Shown here in pieces: positions 24,094-33,027 of a stretch of DNA of 64,000 bases. A program made the position numbers and the translations under genes. The notes under the pieces are model-generated. The model saw only the letters and a list, made by a program, of their open reading frames with translations. It searched no databases and had not been told where the DNA came from. Numbering within the stretch: position 1 is the stretch's first letter; every line of letters begins with the position of its first letter. The stretch is from the NCBI RefSeq assembly GCF_029869545.1, contig NZ_JARWQD010000320.1, positions 21,864 to 85,863 on the forward strand, given 5' to 3'. The stretch comes from Nocardia wallacei. Lineage in GTDB: Bacteria; Actinomycetota; Actinomycetes; Mycobacteriales; Mycobacteriaceae.

Positions 24094-25515
24094 ATGAGGG
24101 ACAGAAAGATTTGCGGCCCGCAGATGTCGCGCCGGAACATGCTGCGCGCCATGGGCATTGCCGGTGCCGCGGCCGCCGCCCTGCCGGTCGTCTCGGCTTG
24201 CGGGGTCGGCGGCGGCGTCCAGGCCACCAACGGCGCGGCGGAGGTCAGCGGGCCCTTCGACTGGCGCGCGGCACAGGGCACGACGCTGAACGTGCTGCAG
24301 ACCCCGCACCCCTACCAGCAGTCGCTACAGCCGCTGCTGGCCGAGTTCACGCAGCTGACCGGCATCACCGTCAATACCGACCTGGTGCCCGAGGCCGACT
24401 ACTTCACCAAACTGAACACCGAATTGGCCGGGGGCACAGGCAAACACGATGTGTTCATGCTCGGCGCGTACTTCGTCTGGCAGTACGGCCCGCCGGGCTG
24501 GGTGGAGGATCTGGCGCCGTGGCTGGCGAATTCGTCGGCCACCCACGACGACTACGACTTCGAGGACATCTACGAGGGCCTGCGCACCTCCACCCGCTGG
24601 GACTTCTCCCTCGGCTCGCCGCTGGGGACCGGCGGTCAGTGGGCCATTCCGTGGGGCTTCGAGAACAACGTGGTCGCCTACAACAAGGCGTACTTCGACC
24701 AGCGGAAGATCACGCTGCCGGACACCTTCGACAACTTCATCCAGCTCGCCGTCGACCTCACCGATCGCTCCCAGAACCGCTACGGCATCGCCACCCGCGG
24801 GTCCAAGTCGTGGGCGACCATCCATCCGGGATTCATGACGCAGTTCGTGCGGGAGGGCGCCGCGGACTACGAGTTCTCCGGCGGAGAACTACGGGCAGCC
24901 ATGGATTCCGACGCGGCGGTCGCCTTCACCGAGAAGTGGATCGAGATGCAGCGCCTCGCCGGGCCGACCTCGTGGACCACCTACGACTATCCCAATGCCA
25001 CAGGCGATCTCGGCGACGGCAAGGCGATGATGGTCTACGACGCCGACAGCGCGACCTATCCGAAGAACAAGCGCGGCGCCAGCGCGCAGGCCGGGAATAT
25101 CGCCTGGTATCCGGGACCGGCCGGACCGGGCGGCAACTACGACACGAACCTGTGGACGTGGTCGCTGGCGATGAACTCGATGTCGAAGCACAAGCTGGCG
25201 TCGTGGCTGTTCATCCAGTGGGTCACCGGCAAGGAGGCGCTGGCCAAGGCCGTGCGGGGCGGTATCTTCGCCGATCCGGTGCGCAAGTCGGTCTTCGACG
25301 GGGTGTTCAAGCAGCAGCTGGGCGAGATGCCCGGCTATCTGGAGGCCTTCGAGACCGTGATCGCCAGCTCGAAGATCCAGTTCACCCCGCAGAAGAAGTT
25401 CTTCGACACCACCGAGGACTGGGCCGTGGCACTGCAGGACATCTACGGCGGCGCGGACGCCCGATCGCGGCTGGCCAGCCTGGCCAAGACCTGTTCGTCG
25501 AAGGTCAATCTCTGA
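24094..25515 (+). CDS. ABC importer substrate-binding lipoprotein (sugar/polyol)
   Basis: A 473-residue family-1 binding protein. The N-terminus has a twin-arginine (MSRRNML), a hydrophobic stretch and a lipobox VVSAC with Cys36, so it is a Tat-type lipoprotein anchored outside the membrane. The mature part begins TTLNVLQTPHPYQQSLQPLLAEFTQ, and later QWAIPWGFENNVVAYNKAYF is typical of polyol/maltose binding proteins. ATG 24094 has GAGGAAG just upstream. It delivers the polyol to the two permeases encoded next. Confidence 0.9.
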   Translation: MRDRKICGPQMSRRNMLRAMGIAGAAAAALPVVSACGVGGGVQATNGAAEVSGPFDWRAAQGTTLNVLQTPHPYQQSLQPLLAEFTQLTGITVNTDLVPEADYFTKLNTELAGGTGKHDVFMLGAYFVWQYGPPGWVEDLAPWLANSSATHDDYDFEDIYEGLRTSTRWDFSLGSPLGTGGQWAIPWGFENNVVAYNKAYFDQRKITLPDTFDNFIQLAVDLTDRSQNRYGIATRGSKSWATIHPGFMTQFVREGAADYEFSGGELRAAMDSDAAVAFTEKWIEMQRLAGPTSWTTYDYPNATGDLGDGKAMMVYDADSATYPKNKRGASAQAGNIAWYPGPAGPGGNYDTNLWTWSLAMNSMSKHKLASWLFIQWVTGKEALAKAVRGGIFADPVRKSVFDGVFKQQLGEMPGYLEAFETVIASSKIQFTPQKKFFDTTEDWAVALQDIYGGADARSRLASLAKTCSSKVNL

Positions 25516-25545
25516 CCCGCCGCGGGTCGAGGAAAGGGAGTCGAG

Positions 25546-26499
25546 ATGACCACTCAATCGGTTCGTCCGCCGTCGGCCGCGGCCCCCGAGATACCGCCGA
25601 AACCACCCGGCGCCGCGGAGGTTCCGCGCTGGCGGCGCTCGATGCGACCGTATCTGCTGTCGGTGCCCGCGGTGCTGATCGTGGTCGGCATCCTCTATCC
25701 GTTCGTGATCGGCGCCTACTACTCGGTGCTGAATTACGCTGCGGTGAACCCGAATCCGGTGTTCGTCGGGCTGCGCAACTATGCCAGCGTGCTCGGGGAC
25801 ATGGAGTTCTGGACCAGCGTGCGGGTCACGGGGATCTTCGCGATCGTGGCCACGGCGATCGAGACGGTCATCGGGGTCGGACTCGCGTTGCTGCTCAACC
25901 GGTCCAGCCTGATCGGGCGAATCTTCGAGAAGGTGCTGATCCTGCCGCTGATGATCGCGCCGGTGATCGCCGGGGTGATCTGGAAACTGATGTTCAATCC
26001 CCAATTCGGCGTCCTCAACCATGTTTTCGGGCTCGGCTCCACCTTCGACTGGCTGTCGGGCAGCAACGCCCTGTGGTCGGTGATCCTGGTGGATCTGTGG
26101 ATCTTCACCCCGTTCGTGGCGATCCTGGTGCTGGCCGGGATCCGGTCGCTGCCCAAGGAGCCGTTCGAGGCGTCGGCGGTGGACGGGGCGAGCTGGTTCT
26201 ACATGTTCCGCAGGCTCATGCTGCCGATGCTGTGGCCCTACATCCTGGTGGCGGTCATCTTCCGTTTCATGGACAACCTCAAGGTGTTCGACGCGGTGTA
26301 CGTGCTCACCGCGGGCGGTCCGGGCGTGGCCACCCGCACGCTGCAGATCGGCGCCTTCGAGGACTCGATCATCAACCTCGACTACTCCCGCGGCAGCACC
26401 TACATGTTCCTGCTGTGGGCGATCGTATTCATCACCGCACGCATCCTGGTGGGCGTGCTCGGCAAGGCGCAGCGTCGCGCCGCTGGAGCGGAGTCGTAG
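25546..26499 (+). CDS. ABC sugar/polyol permease, MalF/UgpA type
   Basis: A 317-residue permease with a Pro-rich cytoplasmic N-terminus (PPSAAAPEIPPKPPGAAEVP), then six membrane segments starting YLLSVPAVLIVVGILYPFVI. The EAA loop that docks on the ATPase is EASAVDGASWFYMFRRLMLP. It forms the channel with the 26503 product. The start lies 30 bp after the binding-protein stop with GGAAAGGGAG between. Confidence 0.92.
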   Translation: MTTQSVRPPSAAAPEIPPKPPGAAEVPRWRRSMRPYLLSVPAVLIVVGILYPFVIGAYYSVLNYAAVNPNPVFVGLRNYASVLGDMEFWTSVRVTGIFAIVATAIETVIGVGLALLLNRSSLIGRIFEKVLILPLMIAPVIAGVIWKLMFNPQFGVLNHVFGLGSTFDWLSGSNALWSVILVDLWIFTPFVAILVLAGIRSLPKEPFEASAVDGASWFYMFRRLMLPMLWPYILVAVIFRFMDNLKVFDAVYVLTAGGPGVATRTLQIGAFEDSIINLDYSRGSTYMFLLWAIVFITARILVGVLGKAQRRAAGAES

Positions 26500-26502
26500 C
26501 TC

Positions 26503-27369
26503 ATGGCATCGGAACTTCTTCCCGGACAACGGCGGTTCACCCCAGCATCGGTGGGTGCCGATCTGGTGTTGCTCGGCTGGTTCGTCTTCTCGCTGTTCCC
26601 CATCGTGTGGATGGTGTTGCTGGCGTTGAAGACTCCCGCGCAGCAGACGACCACCTACTTCCGGTTCAGTCCCACGCTGGAGAACTTCGGGACGGTGCTC
26701 AGTCAGCGCGGCACCGACCTGACCAGTGTCGACTTCAAGGCGGCGCTGCTGACTAGCCTGCTCAATTGCGGTGGCGCCGTGCTGGTTTCGCTGGCCATCG
26801 GCATACCTGCGGCCTATGCGGCCGGGCGGTGGCAGTATCGCGGATCCAACGACCTCATGTTCACCATGCTGTCGTTCCGGTTCGCGCCGGAGCTGATGGT
26901 GATCGTGCCGCTGTTCGTCATCTACAACCAGATCGGGCTGTTCGACACCAAGGTCGGCATGATCTGGGTGCTGCAACTGGTGACCATGCCGCTGGTGGTG
27001 TGGATCCTGCGGTCCTACTTCCAGGACCTGCCCGAGGATCTGGAGCAGGCGGCCCTGCTGGACGGCTATACCCGGCGGCGGGCCTTCGTGATGGTGGCGC
27101 TGCCGCTGGTGCGGCCGGGGATAGCGGCCGCGGCGCTGCTGGCGTTCATCTTCGCGTGGAACAACTACGTGTTCCCGCTCATACTGGCCGACAGCAACGC
27201 CAGCACGGTCACCGTGGCGATCACGAAATTCCTCGGCGGCGGGGGCCAGGCGTACTACAACCTCACCGCCGCGGCGGCGGTGATCGCGGCGCTGCCGCCG
27301 CTGATCGTGGCGCTGACGATTCAGCGCTACCTGGTGCGCGGCCTGTCGTTCGGGGCGGTGAAATCCTGA
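26503..27369 (+). CDS. ABC sugar/polyol permease, MalG/UgpE type
   Basis: A 288-residue permease with six membrane segments; the EAA loop is EQAALLDGYTRRRAFVMVALP. The C-terminal segment AALPPLIVALTIQRYLVRGL is typical of MalG-type partners. It starts 3 bp after the first permease and its stop overlaps the ATPase start by one base (TGATG). Confidence 0.92.
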   Translation: MASELLPGQRRFTPASVGADLVLLGWFVFSLFPIVWMVLLALKTPAQQTTTYFRFSPTLENFGTVLSQRGTDLTSVDFKAALLTSLLNCGGAVLVSLAIGIPAAYAAGRWQYRGSNDLMFTMLSFRFAPELMVIVPLFVIYNQIGLFDTKVGMIWVLQLVTMPLVVWILRSYFQDLPEDLEQAALLDGYTRRRAFVMVALPLVRPGIAAAALLAFIFAWNNYVFPLILADSNASTVTVAITKFLGGGGQAYYNLTAAAAVIAALPPLIVALTIQRYLVRGLSFGAVKS

Positions 27370-28589
27370 TGGCACACCTCACGCTCGACGGACTGACCAA
27401 GCGCTATGGCAAAACCGTAGGGATCGACGGCATTTCGCTCGATATCGCCGACGGCGAGTTCTTCGTGATCCTCGGCCCGTCCGGAGCGGGCAAGACCACC
27501 ACGCTGAAGTCGATCGCCGGACTGATCGATGTCGACGGCGGTTCGGTGCGCATCGGCGGTACCGATATGACGAATGTCGAGCCGTATCACCGGAATGTGG
27601 CGATGGCGTTCGAGAGCTACGCGCTGTATCCGCAGCAGACGGTGGCGCAGAATCTGGCGTCGCCGCTGCGGTCGGGCCGCACGGGCAGGTACTCCGAGGC
27701 GGAGCGGCGCGAGCGGGTCGACACGGTGACACGGACACTCGGAATCGACCACCTGCACAAGCGTTTTCCGCGTGAGCTCTCCAACGGACAGCGGCAGCGG
27801 GTGGCGCTGGGCCGGGTGCTGATCCGGCCCGCGGATGTCTATCTGCTCGACGAACCGCTGTCGCACCTGGACGCCAAGCTGCGCGCCGCGATGCGGGCGG
27901 AGCTGCGCGAGCTCGGACGGATGTCGAATACGACGACGGTGTATGTCACGCACGACTATCAGGAGGCGCTGGCGCTGGGTGACCGGATCGCCATCCTGCG
28001 GGAGGGCCGGGTGGTGCAGGTCGATACGCCGGAGGCGATCTGGCGGCGGCCCGTCGACACATTCGTCGCGCGGGCCCTGGGGCAGCCGGAGATGAATCTC
28101 GTGGACGCGGTCGTGGACAACGGGCGACTCGTGGTGCCCGGCACCGGATTCGGCGTTGCGGTGCCGTCCGGGGTCGAGATCGCGGGCGGCCGTGCGCGAG
28201 TGGGTGTGCGGCCGTGCGATGTGACCGTGGCGGCGGGCGGCGGCCGCCCCGGTGTCGTCGCGGTGCAGGGACGAATCACCTTGGCGGAGCGGCTGGGTCG
28301 CAATGTCGAGGTGTCGGTGGACGTGGGTGGGGTCTCGCTGATCGCGCTGTCCCCGGGTGGCCCGCACATCCGCGAAGGCGCCGAGGTCACGCTGACGATT
28401 CCGCCCGCCGATGTGCATATCTTCGCGGCCGGTGAGCGCGGTGGGGACAGCCTGCGGCTCGGTGCCGCGGGTGGGCTCGCGACGACTGCCGGTGGGGTCG
28501 CCGAACCCTCGGCAGGCCATGGCGGACCTGGGGCGAGCAACGGCCGCCCGCACGGTGCGTCCGCGGCGAAATCGGAGGAGGAACAGTGA
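27369..28589 (+). CDS. ABC importer ATPase 1, MalK/UgpC type
   Basis: A 406-residue ATPase. Walker A is GPSGAGKTT, the signature is LSNGQRQR in place of LSGGQ, Walker B is VYLLDEP and the switch His is in VYVTHD. The Q-loop reads AFESYALYP, with Glu where MalK has Gln. The C-terminal OB-type regulatory domain is present, followed by a Gly/Ala-rich tail of about 50 residues. It energises the permease pair. The stop overlaps the GTG of a second ATPase, so the importer may use a heterodimer. Confidence 0.9.
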   Translation: MAHLTLDGLTKRYGKTVGIDGISLDIADGEFFVILGPSGAGKTTTLKSIAGLIDVDGGSVRIGGTDMTNVEPYHRNVAMAFESYALYPQQTVAQNLASPLRSGRTGRYSEAERRERVDTVTRTLGIDHLHKRFPRELSNGQRQRVALGRVLIRPADVYLLDEPLSHLDAKLRAAMRAELRELGRMSNTTTVYVTHDYQEALALGDRIAILREGRVVQVDTPEAIWRRPVDTFVARALGQPEMNLVDAVVDNGRLVVPGTGFGVAVPSGVEIAGGRARVGVRPCDVTVAAGGGRPGVVAVQGRITLAERLGRNVEVSVDVGGVSLIALSPGGPHIREGAEVTLTIPPADVHIFAAGERGGDSLRLGAAGGLATTAGGVAEPSAGHGGPGASNGRPHGASAAKSEEEQ

Positions 28590-29734
28590 CATCCAGTGCG
28601 GTAGCGGTTCCCGAAAGCGACTCTGGCGCAGGCCGATCGGTGGCGCAGCGGTTGACACTGCAGCGGCTCACCAAGACCTATTCCGCGCGTGGGCGCGAGA
28701 GCTTCCGAGCCGTCAAGGGCATCGACCTCGATATCGAACCCGGGGAACTGGTCGCCCTGCTCGGGCCCTCCGGGTGCGGGAAGACGACCACGCTGCGGAT
28801 GATCGCCGGGCTCGAGACGGTGACCGGCGGCGAGATCCGCATCGGCGATCGCACCATCACCCATCTGCCCGCCGGAAAACGCGGTGTCGGTGTGGGATTC
28901 GAGAGTTATGCGCTGTATCCGCCGCTGTCGATCCGGGAGAATCTCGCCTACGGGCTGAAGGCTCGCAAGGTCGCCGGGGCCGATCGCCTGGTCGCCGAGA
29001 TCGCGCGGCGGCTGGAACTGGAGGGCCTGCTCGACCTGCGCCCGGCGGGGTTGTCCAGCGGGCAGAAGCAGCGCGTGGCGCTGGCCCGGGCGCTGGTCCG
29101 CAACCCACCGGTGCTGCTGCTGGACGAACCGCTGTCACACCTGGACGCGTCGGCGCGCCAGCGAGTACGGCGCGAATTGAAGGTGCTACAGCGCGAATTC
29201 GGCTACACCACCATCGTCGTCACCCACGATCAGGTGGAGGCGCTGAGCCTGGCCGACCGGCTCGCGGTGATGGACGGCGGGATCATCCAGCAGTTCGGCA
29301 CGCCCGACGAGGTATTCGACGATCCGGCCAATCTCTTCGTCGCCGGATTCGTCGGGGAGCCGCAGATCAACATCGTCGACGGTGTGATCGAGCAGGGTGC
29401 TGCCGGGGCGGCGGTCCGGATCGGCAGTGCCGCACTGCCTGTGGCGGCGACTTCGGTCTCCGGCGGGCAGCGGGTGCGGGCCGGGATCCGGCCACAGGAC
29501 GCGCGGCTCGGGGCCGGATCGGCCGGGAGTGGCGAATTGTCCTGCACCGTACGCTATTTCGAGCATCTGATGGAGTTCGGCCGGACCGCCGTGGAGGTGC
29601 CCGGCGTGGAGGAGCCGGTGCTGGTGGAGACACCGGCCCACGAGCGCTACGAGCCGTCGCGGCCGGTGGCGTTGTCCGCGCCGCCCGAGCGCGTCTACCT
29701 GTTCGATCCGGAATCCGGAAACCGACTGCGATAG
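28586..29734 (+). CDS. ABC importer ATPase 2, MalK/UgpC type
   Basis: A 382-residue ATPase starting at a GTG with GGAGGAGG upstream. Walker A is GPSGCGKTT, the signature LSSGQKQR, Walker B VLLLDEP, and the switch VVTHD. The Q-loop again has Glu (GFESYALYP). A TOBE-type C-terminal domain follows (VRAGIRPQDARLG). Both ATPases are complete, which argues for two different subunits rather than a decayed copy. It is followed after 10 bp by the DhaK-DhaL kinase. Confidence 0.9.
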   Translation: MTSSAVAVPESDSGAGRSVAQRLTLQRLTKTYSARGRESFRAVKGIDLDIEPGELVALLGPSGCGKTTTLRMIAGLETVTGGEIRIGDRTITHLPAGKRGVGVGFESYALYPPLSIRENLAYGLKARKVAGADRLVAEIARRLELEGLLDLRPAGLSSGQKQRVALARALVRNPPVLLLDEPLSHLDASARQRVRRELKVLQREFGYTTIVVTHDQVEALSLADRLAVMDGGIIQQFGTPDEVFDDPANLFVAGFVGEPQINIVDGVIEQGAAGAAVRIGSAALPVAATSVSGGQRVRAGIRPQDARLGAGSAGSGELSCTVRYFEHLMEFGRTAVEVPGVEEPVLVETPAHERYEPSRPVALSAPPERVYLFDPESGNRLR

Positions 29735-29744
29735 AGGACATCTC

Positions 29745-31844
29745 ATGACGTGGCTGTACAACGATCCGGCGGCGTTCACCGAGGACATGCTGACCGGATT
29801 CCTCGACGCCAACGCCGGATACGTCACGGGCGTGCCCGGTGGTGTCGTGCGCTCGGCGCCGCCGCGGGCCGGGAAGGTCGCGGTGATCGTGGGCGGTGGC
29901 TCGGGGCACTACCCGGCGTTCTGCGGGGTGGTGGGTCCCGGATTCGCCGACGGAGCCGTGGTCGGGAACATCTTCACCTCACCCTCGGCGGCGGACGCGG
30001 CCTCGGTCGCCCGCGCCGCACACGCTGGCGCGGGCGTTCTGCTCACCACCGGGAACTACGCGGGGGATGTGATGAACTTCGGCCTCGCGGTCGAACAACT
30101 GGCGGCCGAGGGCATCGCGGCGCGATACTTCGCGGTCACCGACGACATCGCCAGCGCGCCCGCCGGTGAGGAGAGCCGCAGGCGCGGAATCGCCGGTGAT
30201 TTCACGGTTTTCAAATGCGCGAGCGCGGCGGCCGAGGAGGGCTACGACCTCGACGGCGTGGCACGGGTGGCGGCGCTGGCCAACGACCACACCCGCACCC
30301 TCGGCGTCGCCTTCGACGGGTGCACGCTGCCCGGAGCGGGGGCGCCGCTGTTCACCGTCGAGGCGGGCACCATGGGCCTCGGGCTCGGTATCCACGGGGA
30401 GCCGGGGGTGGCCTCGCACGAGCTGCCGACCGCCGCAGAGCTGGGTGAACTGCTCGTATCGGGGGTGCTGCGGGAACGGCCGACCAACGCCGGAACGCGA
30501 ATCGCGGTGATACTCAACGGACTCGGTCGCACGAAGTACGAGGAGCTGTTCGTCGTGTGGGGCACGGTCGCGCCGCTGCTGCGCGCCGCGGGCTACACCG
30601 TCGTCCGCCCCGAGGTGGGGGAGCTGGTGACCAGCCTCGACATGGCCGGATGCTCGCTCACCGTCATGTGGCTCGACGACGAGCTGGAGCGGCTGTGGAC
30701 CGCCCCCGCCGACACCCCGGCCTTCCGGCGGGGGAGCCTGGGGGACAGGCAACGGGGTTCCGGCCGAACGGATGCCGAATTGTCGGGGCCGTCCGGGTCG
30801 ACCGGCGGTCATACAGGCGCCGAAACGACCAACGCGGTGCGCGTCGACGGGGCGAGTGCCGGAGCGATCGTCGGCACCGGGCGGGAGCGCGGTGCGGTCG
30901 CGGCAGGTGCACGACAGGCGACCGCAGCCGGTAATTCGGTTGCGGCACAGCATGGTACGCGGGGCGTCGGTACCGAGGGATCCGCGGGCGCGGTGATCGT
31001 GGCCGAGGATGCGCGGGAATGTGGTGCCGCCATCGCCCGGGCGCTGCGTGTCGTCGCGGCGGAAATGGTTGTGGCAGAGGAGGAGCTGGGCCGCATCGAC
31101 GCGGTGGCGGGCGATGGTGACCATGGGCGCGGGATGGTCCGTGGCACGTCGGCCGCGAGTGCCGCGGCCGATGCGGCGGTGGCGCGGGGCGCGGGACCGC
31201 AGGGCGTGCTGCGGGCCGCCGGGGAAGCCTGGGCCGCGCAGGCCGGTGGCACCTCCGGAGTGCTCTGGGGCGCGGCCCTGGTGGCGCTGGGTGACCGGCT
31301 CGGCGATACCGGGACCCCCACCGCCGCGGACATCGTTGCGGCACTGCGCGCGGCGTGCGACGCCCTCGTTCGCCTCGGCAAGGCGCAACCCGGCGACAAG
31401 ACCATGCTCGACGCCCTGCTGCCGTTCCTCGAGGCCCTGGAACGCGGCGAAAGCTGGCACGCCGCAGCGAATGTCGCGCAAGAGGCGGCGCACGCCACCG
31501 CCTCCCTGCGGCCCCGAATCGGCCGCGCCCGCCCCTTGGCCGAACGCAGCCTCGGAAGCCCCGACGCGGGCGCGGTCTCCCTGTCCCTGTGCATACGGAG
31601 GGCCCTCGACGCCTTCGAATCCGATCCATCCGAAAGCGGCGCGGCGCGGCCGTCTGCCACCGAACCCGGTGCGACGCACGCCGATAACGCCGAGCCCCGT
31701 ACGGCCCGGGCGGGTGCTGCCGAGGCGGGCGCGGACGAAACCGCAACGGCGGTAGCCGAAGCCGCCGCGGAATCTCGTGCCGCGGCGGTTGACGTGACCG
31801 GAACCGCTGTCGAATCCCGTGCCGCGGAAGGGGTGCGCCGATGA
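29745..31844 (+). CDS. DhaK-DhaL fusion kinase (dihydroxyacetone/erythrulose kinase-like)
   Basis: A 699-residue two-domain kinase. The DhaK domain (about 1-330) has GGGSGHYPAFCGVVG and His217 in LGIHGEPG, the residue that binds ketose covalently. The DhaL ATP domain (about 425-625) has the Asp cluster DAVAGDGDHGRGM (about 453-465) and AGGTSGVLWG. A linker of about 90 residues, rich in Ala/Gly/Thr, and a C-terminal tail of about 60 residues are low complexity. In M. smegmatis a similar fusion phosphorylates D-erythrulose; glycerone is the alternative. ATGA overlaps the isomerase start. Confidence 0.9.
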   Translation: MTWLYNDPAAFTEDMLTGFLDANAGYVTGVPGGVVRSAPPRAGKVAVIVGGGSGHYPAFCGVVGPGFADGAVVGNIFTSPSAADAASVARAAHAGAGVLLTTGNYAGDVMNFGLAVEQLAAEGIAARYFAVTDDIASAPAGEESRRRGIAGDFTVFKCASAAAEEGYDLDGVARVAALANDHTRTLGVAFDGCTLPGAGAPLFTVEAGTMGLGLGIHGEPGVASHELPTAAELGELLVSGVLRERPTNAGTRIAVILNGLGRTKYEELFVVWGTVAPLLRAAGYTVVRPEVGELVTSLDMAGCSLTVMWLDDELERLWTAPADTPAFRRGSLGDRQRGSGRTDAELSGPSGSTGGHTGAETTNAVRVDGASAGAIVGTGRERGAVAAGARQATAAGNSVAAQHGTRGVGTEGSAGAVIVAEDARECGAAIARALRVVAAEMVVAEEELGRIDAVAGDGDHGRGMVRGTSAASAAADAAVARGAGPQGVLRAAGEAWAAQAGGTSGVLWGAALVALGDRLGDTGTPTAADIVAALRAACDALVRLGKAQPGDKTMLDALLPFLEALERGESWHAAANVAQEAAHATASLRPRIGRARPLAERSLGSPDAGAVSLSLCIRRALDAFESDPSESGAARPSATEPGATHADNAEPRTARAGAAEAGADETATAVAEAAAESRAAAVDVTGTAVESRAAEGVRR

Positions 31845-32302
31845 GCGGAGGATTGCGAATCGTTGTCGGTTGCGACGACGCCGGTCTCGATTACAAGACG
31901 GCGATCAAGGCCGATCTGGAGGCCGACGGGCGGGTTGCGGAAGTGTTGGACGTCGGCGTCGACGACGGTGAGCACACCGCGTATCCGCACGTGGCGGTGA
32001 CCGCGGCCCGGATGGTCGCCGAGGGCCGGGCCGACCGCGCGCTGCTGGTCTGCGGCACCGGGCTCGGCGTCGCCATCAGCGCGAACAAGGTCCCGGGCAT
32101 TCGCGCCGTCACCGCCCACGACAGCTTCTCGGTGGAGCGATCGGTGCTCAGCAACAACGCCCAGGTGCTGTGTTTCGGCCAGCGTGTCGTCGGCCTGGAA
32201 CTGGCCCGCCGCCTCGCCAAGGAATGGCTCGGCTACCGCTTCGACCCCGAATCGGCCTCGGCCGCGAAGGTCGCCGCCATCGGGAGGTACGAGGACGGCT
32301 GA
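31841..32302 (+). CDS. RpiB/LacAB-type sugar-phosphate isomerase
   Basis: A 153-residue isomerase. GCDDAGLDYKTAIKADL is near the start, YPHVAVTAARMVAEGRADRALLVCGTGLGVAISANKVPGIRA carries the active-site Cys, and SNNAQVLCFGQRVVG follows. RpiB relatives isomerise ribose-5-phosphate, or erythrulose-4-phosphate to erythrose-4-phosphate in threitol pathways. Translational coupling to the DhaK-DhaL kinase favours the latter. It is the last gene of the polyol operon. Confidence 0.9.
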   Translation: MSGGLRIVVGCDDAGLDYKTAIKADLEADGRVAEVLDVGVDDGEHTAYPHVAVTAARMVAEGRADRALLVCGTGLGVAISANKVPGIRAVTAHDSFSVERSVLSNNAQVLCFGQRVVGLELARRLAKEWLGYRFDPESASAAKVAAIGRYEDG

Positions 32303-32306
32303 GCGG

Positions 32307-32312
32307 TAGGCT
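32307..32312 (+). promoter_or_regulatory. Candidate -10 box, leaderless GPP34 mRNA
   Basis: TAGGCT lies 7 nt before the ATG at 32320, with no ribosome site in between, a common actinobacterial leaderless layout. It would give the GPP34 gene its own promoter. Confidence 0.45.
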
Positions 32313-32319
32313 CGGCGGG

Positions 32320-33006
32320 ATGACGGTTGCCGAGGACTTTCTCCTGCTCGCCTACAACGACACCGGCAGGTCGCGCGTGGACGGCACCAAGCTGAAGGCG
32401 GCGCTGGCGGGGGCGGCCATCCTGGAGCTGACCCTCGACGGGGCGCTGCGCCTGGCCGAAGCGGGCGAGCCGAACCAGAAGAAGGGCCGTCTGGTCGCCA
32501 CCGGCGTGACACCGGCGGACCCGCGGCTGGCCGAACTCGTCGCGGTGGCCGACGGCCGCAAGCCCAAGGACGCCGTCGGCAAGGTCGCCGGATTCAGCGC
32601 CTGGCGCAGCCGGTCCCGGGACCTGCGCGAGGCGCTGCTGCGCGACCTCGTCGACGCCGGACAGGTCGGCGAGTCGCCGACGAAGGTGCTGGGCCTGTTC
32701 CCGCTGACGCTGTGGAAGCCGAATCCCGCGGGCGCGCAGGGGCGTATCCGCGAACGGGTCCGGTCGGCCGTCGTCGAGGGCGCCGAACCCGACGACCGCA
32801 CGGCGGCATTGGTGTCGATCCTGCACGCCGTCGACCTGCTCCCGAAACTGTTCCCGGACACCGACAAGCGCGCCGTGAAGCGCCGCGGCAAGACGATCAG
32901 CGAAGGCAACTGGGGCGGCGCGGCCGTCCGCAAAGCGGTCCAGGAGGTGCAGGCCGTCACCGTCGCCGTAATCACCACCACCGTAGCCACCTCCGGCGGC
33001 AGCTGA
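32320..33006 (+). CDS. GPP34 (Golgi phosphoprotein 3-like) family protein
   Basis: A 228-residue GPP34-domain protein. TVAEDFLLLAYNDTGRSRVDGTKLKAALAGAAILELTLDG at the start is the family signature, and later parts include GLFPLTLWKPNP and DLLPKLFPD. In eukaryotes this fold binds PI4P at the Golgi; the many actinobacterial copies have no assigned role, and membrane-lipid binding is a guess. It probably has its own leaderless promoter. The 3' end is covered by a strong hairpin facing the convergent oxidoreductase gene. Confidence 0.88.
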   Translation: MTVAEDFLLLAYNDTGRSRVDGTKLKAALAGAAILELTLDGALRLAEAGEPNQKKGRLVATGVTPADPRLAELVAVADGRKPKDAVGKVAGFSAWRSRSRDLREALLRDLVDAGQVGESPTKVLGLFPLTLWKPNPAGAQGRIRERVRSAVVEGAEPDDRTAALVSILHAVDLLPKLFPDTDKRAVKRRGKTISEGNWGGAAVRKAVQEVQAVTVAVITTTVATSGGS

Positions 33007-33017
33007 CGCCGGAGGTG
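32988..33017. terminator. Bidirectional hairpin terminator
   Basis: A perfect 11-bp inverted repeat, CACCTCCGGCG (32988-32998) and CGCCGGAGGTG (33007-33017), with an 8-nt loop spans the GPP34 stop codon between convergent genes. It lacks a T-tract, as is usual in actinobacteria. Confidence 0.65.
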
Positions 33018-33027
33018 ACCGAGTCGG

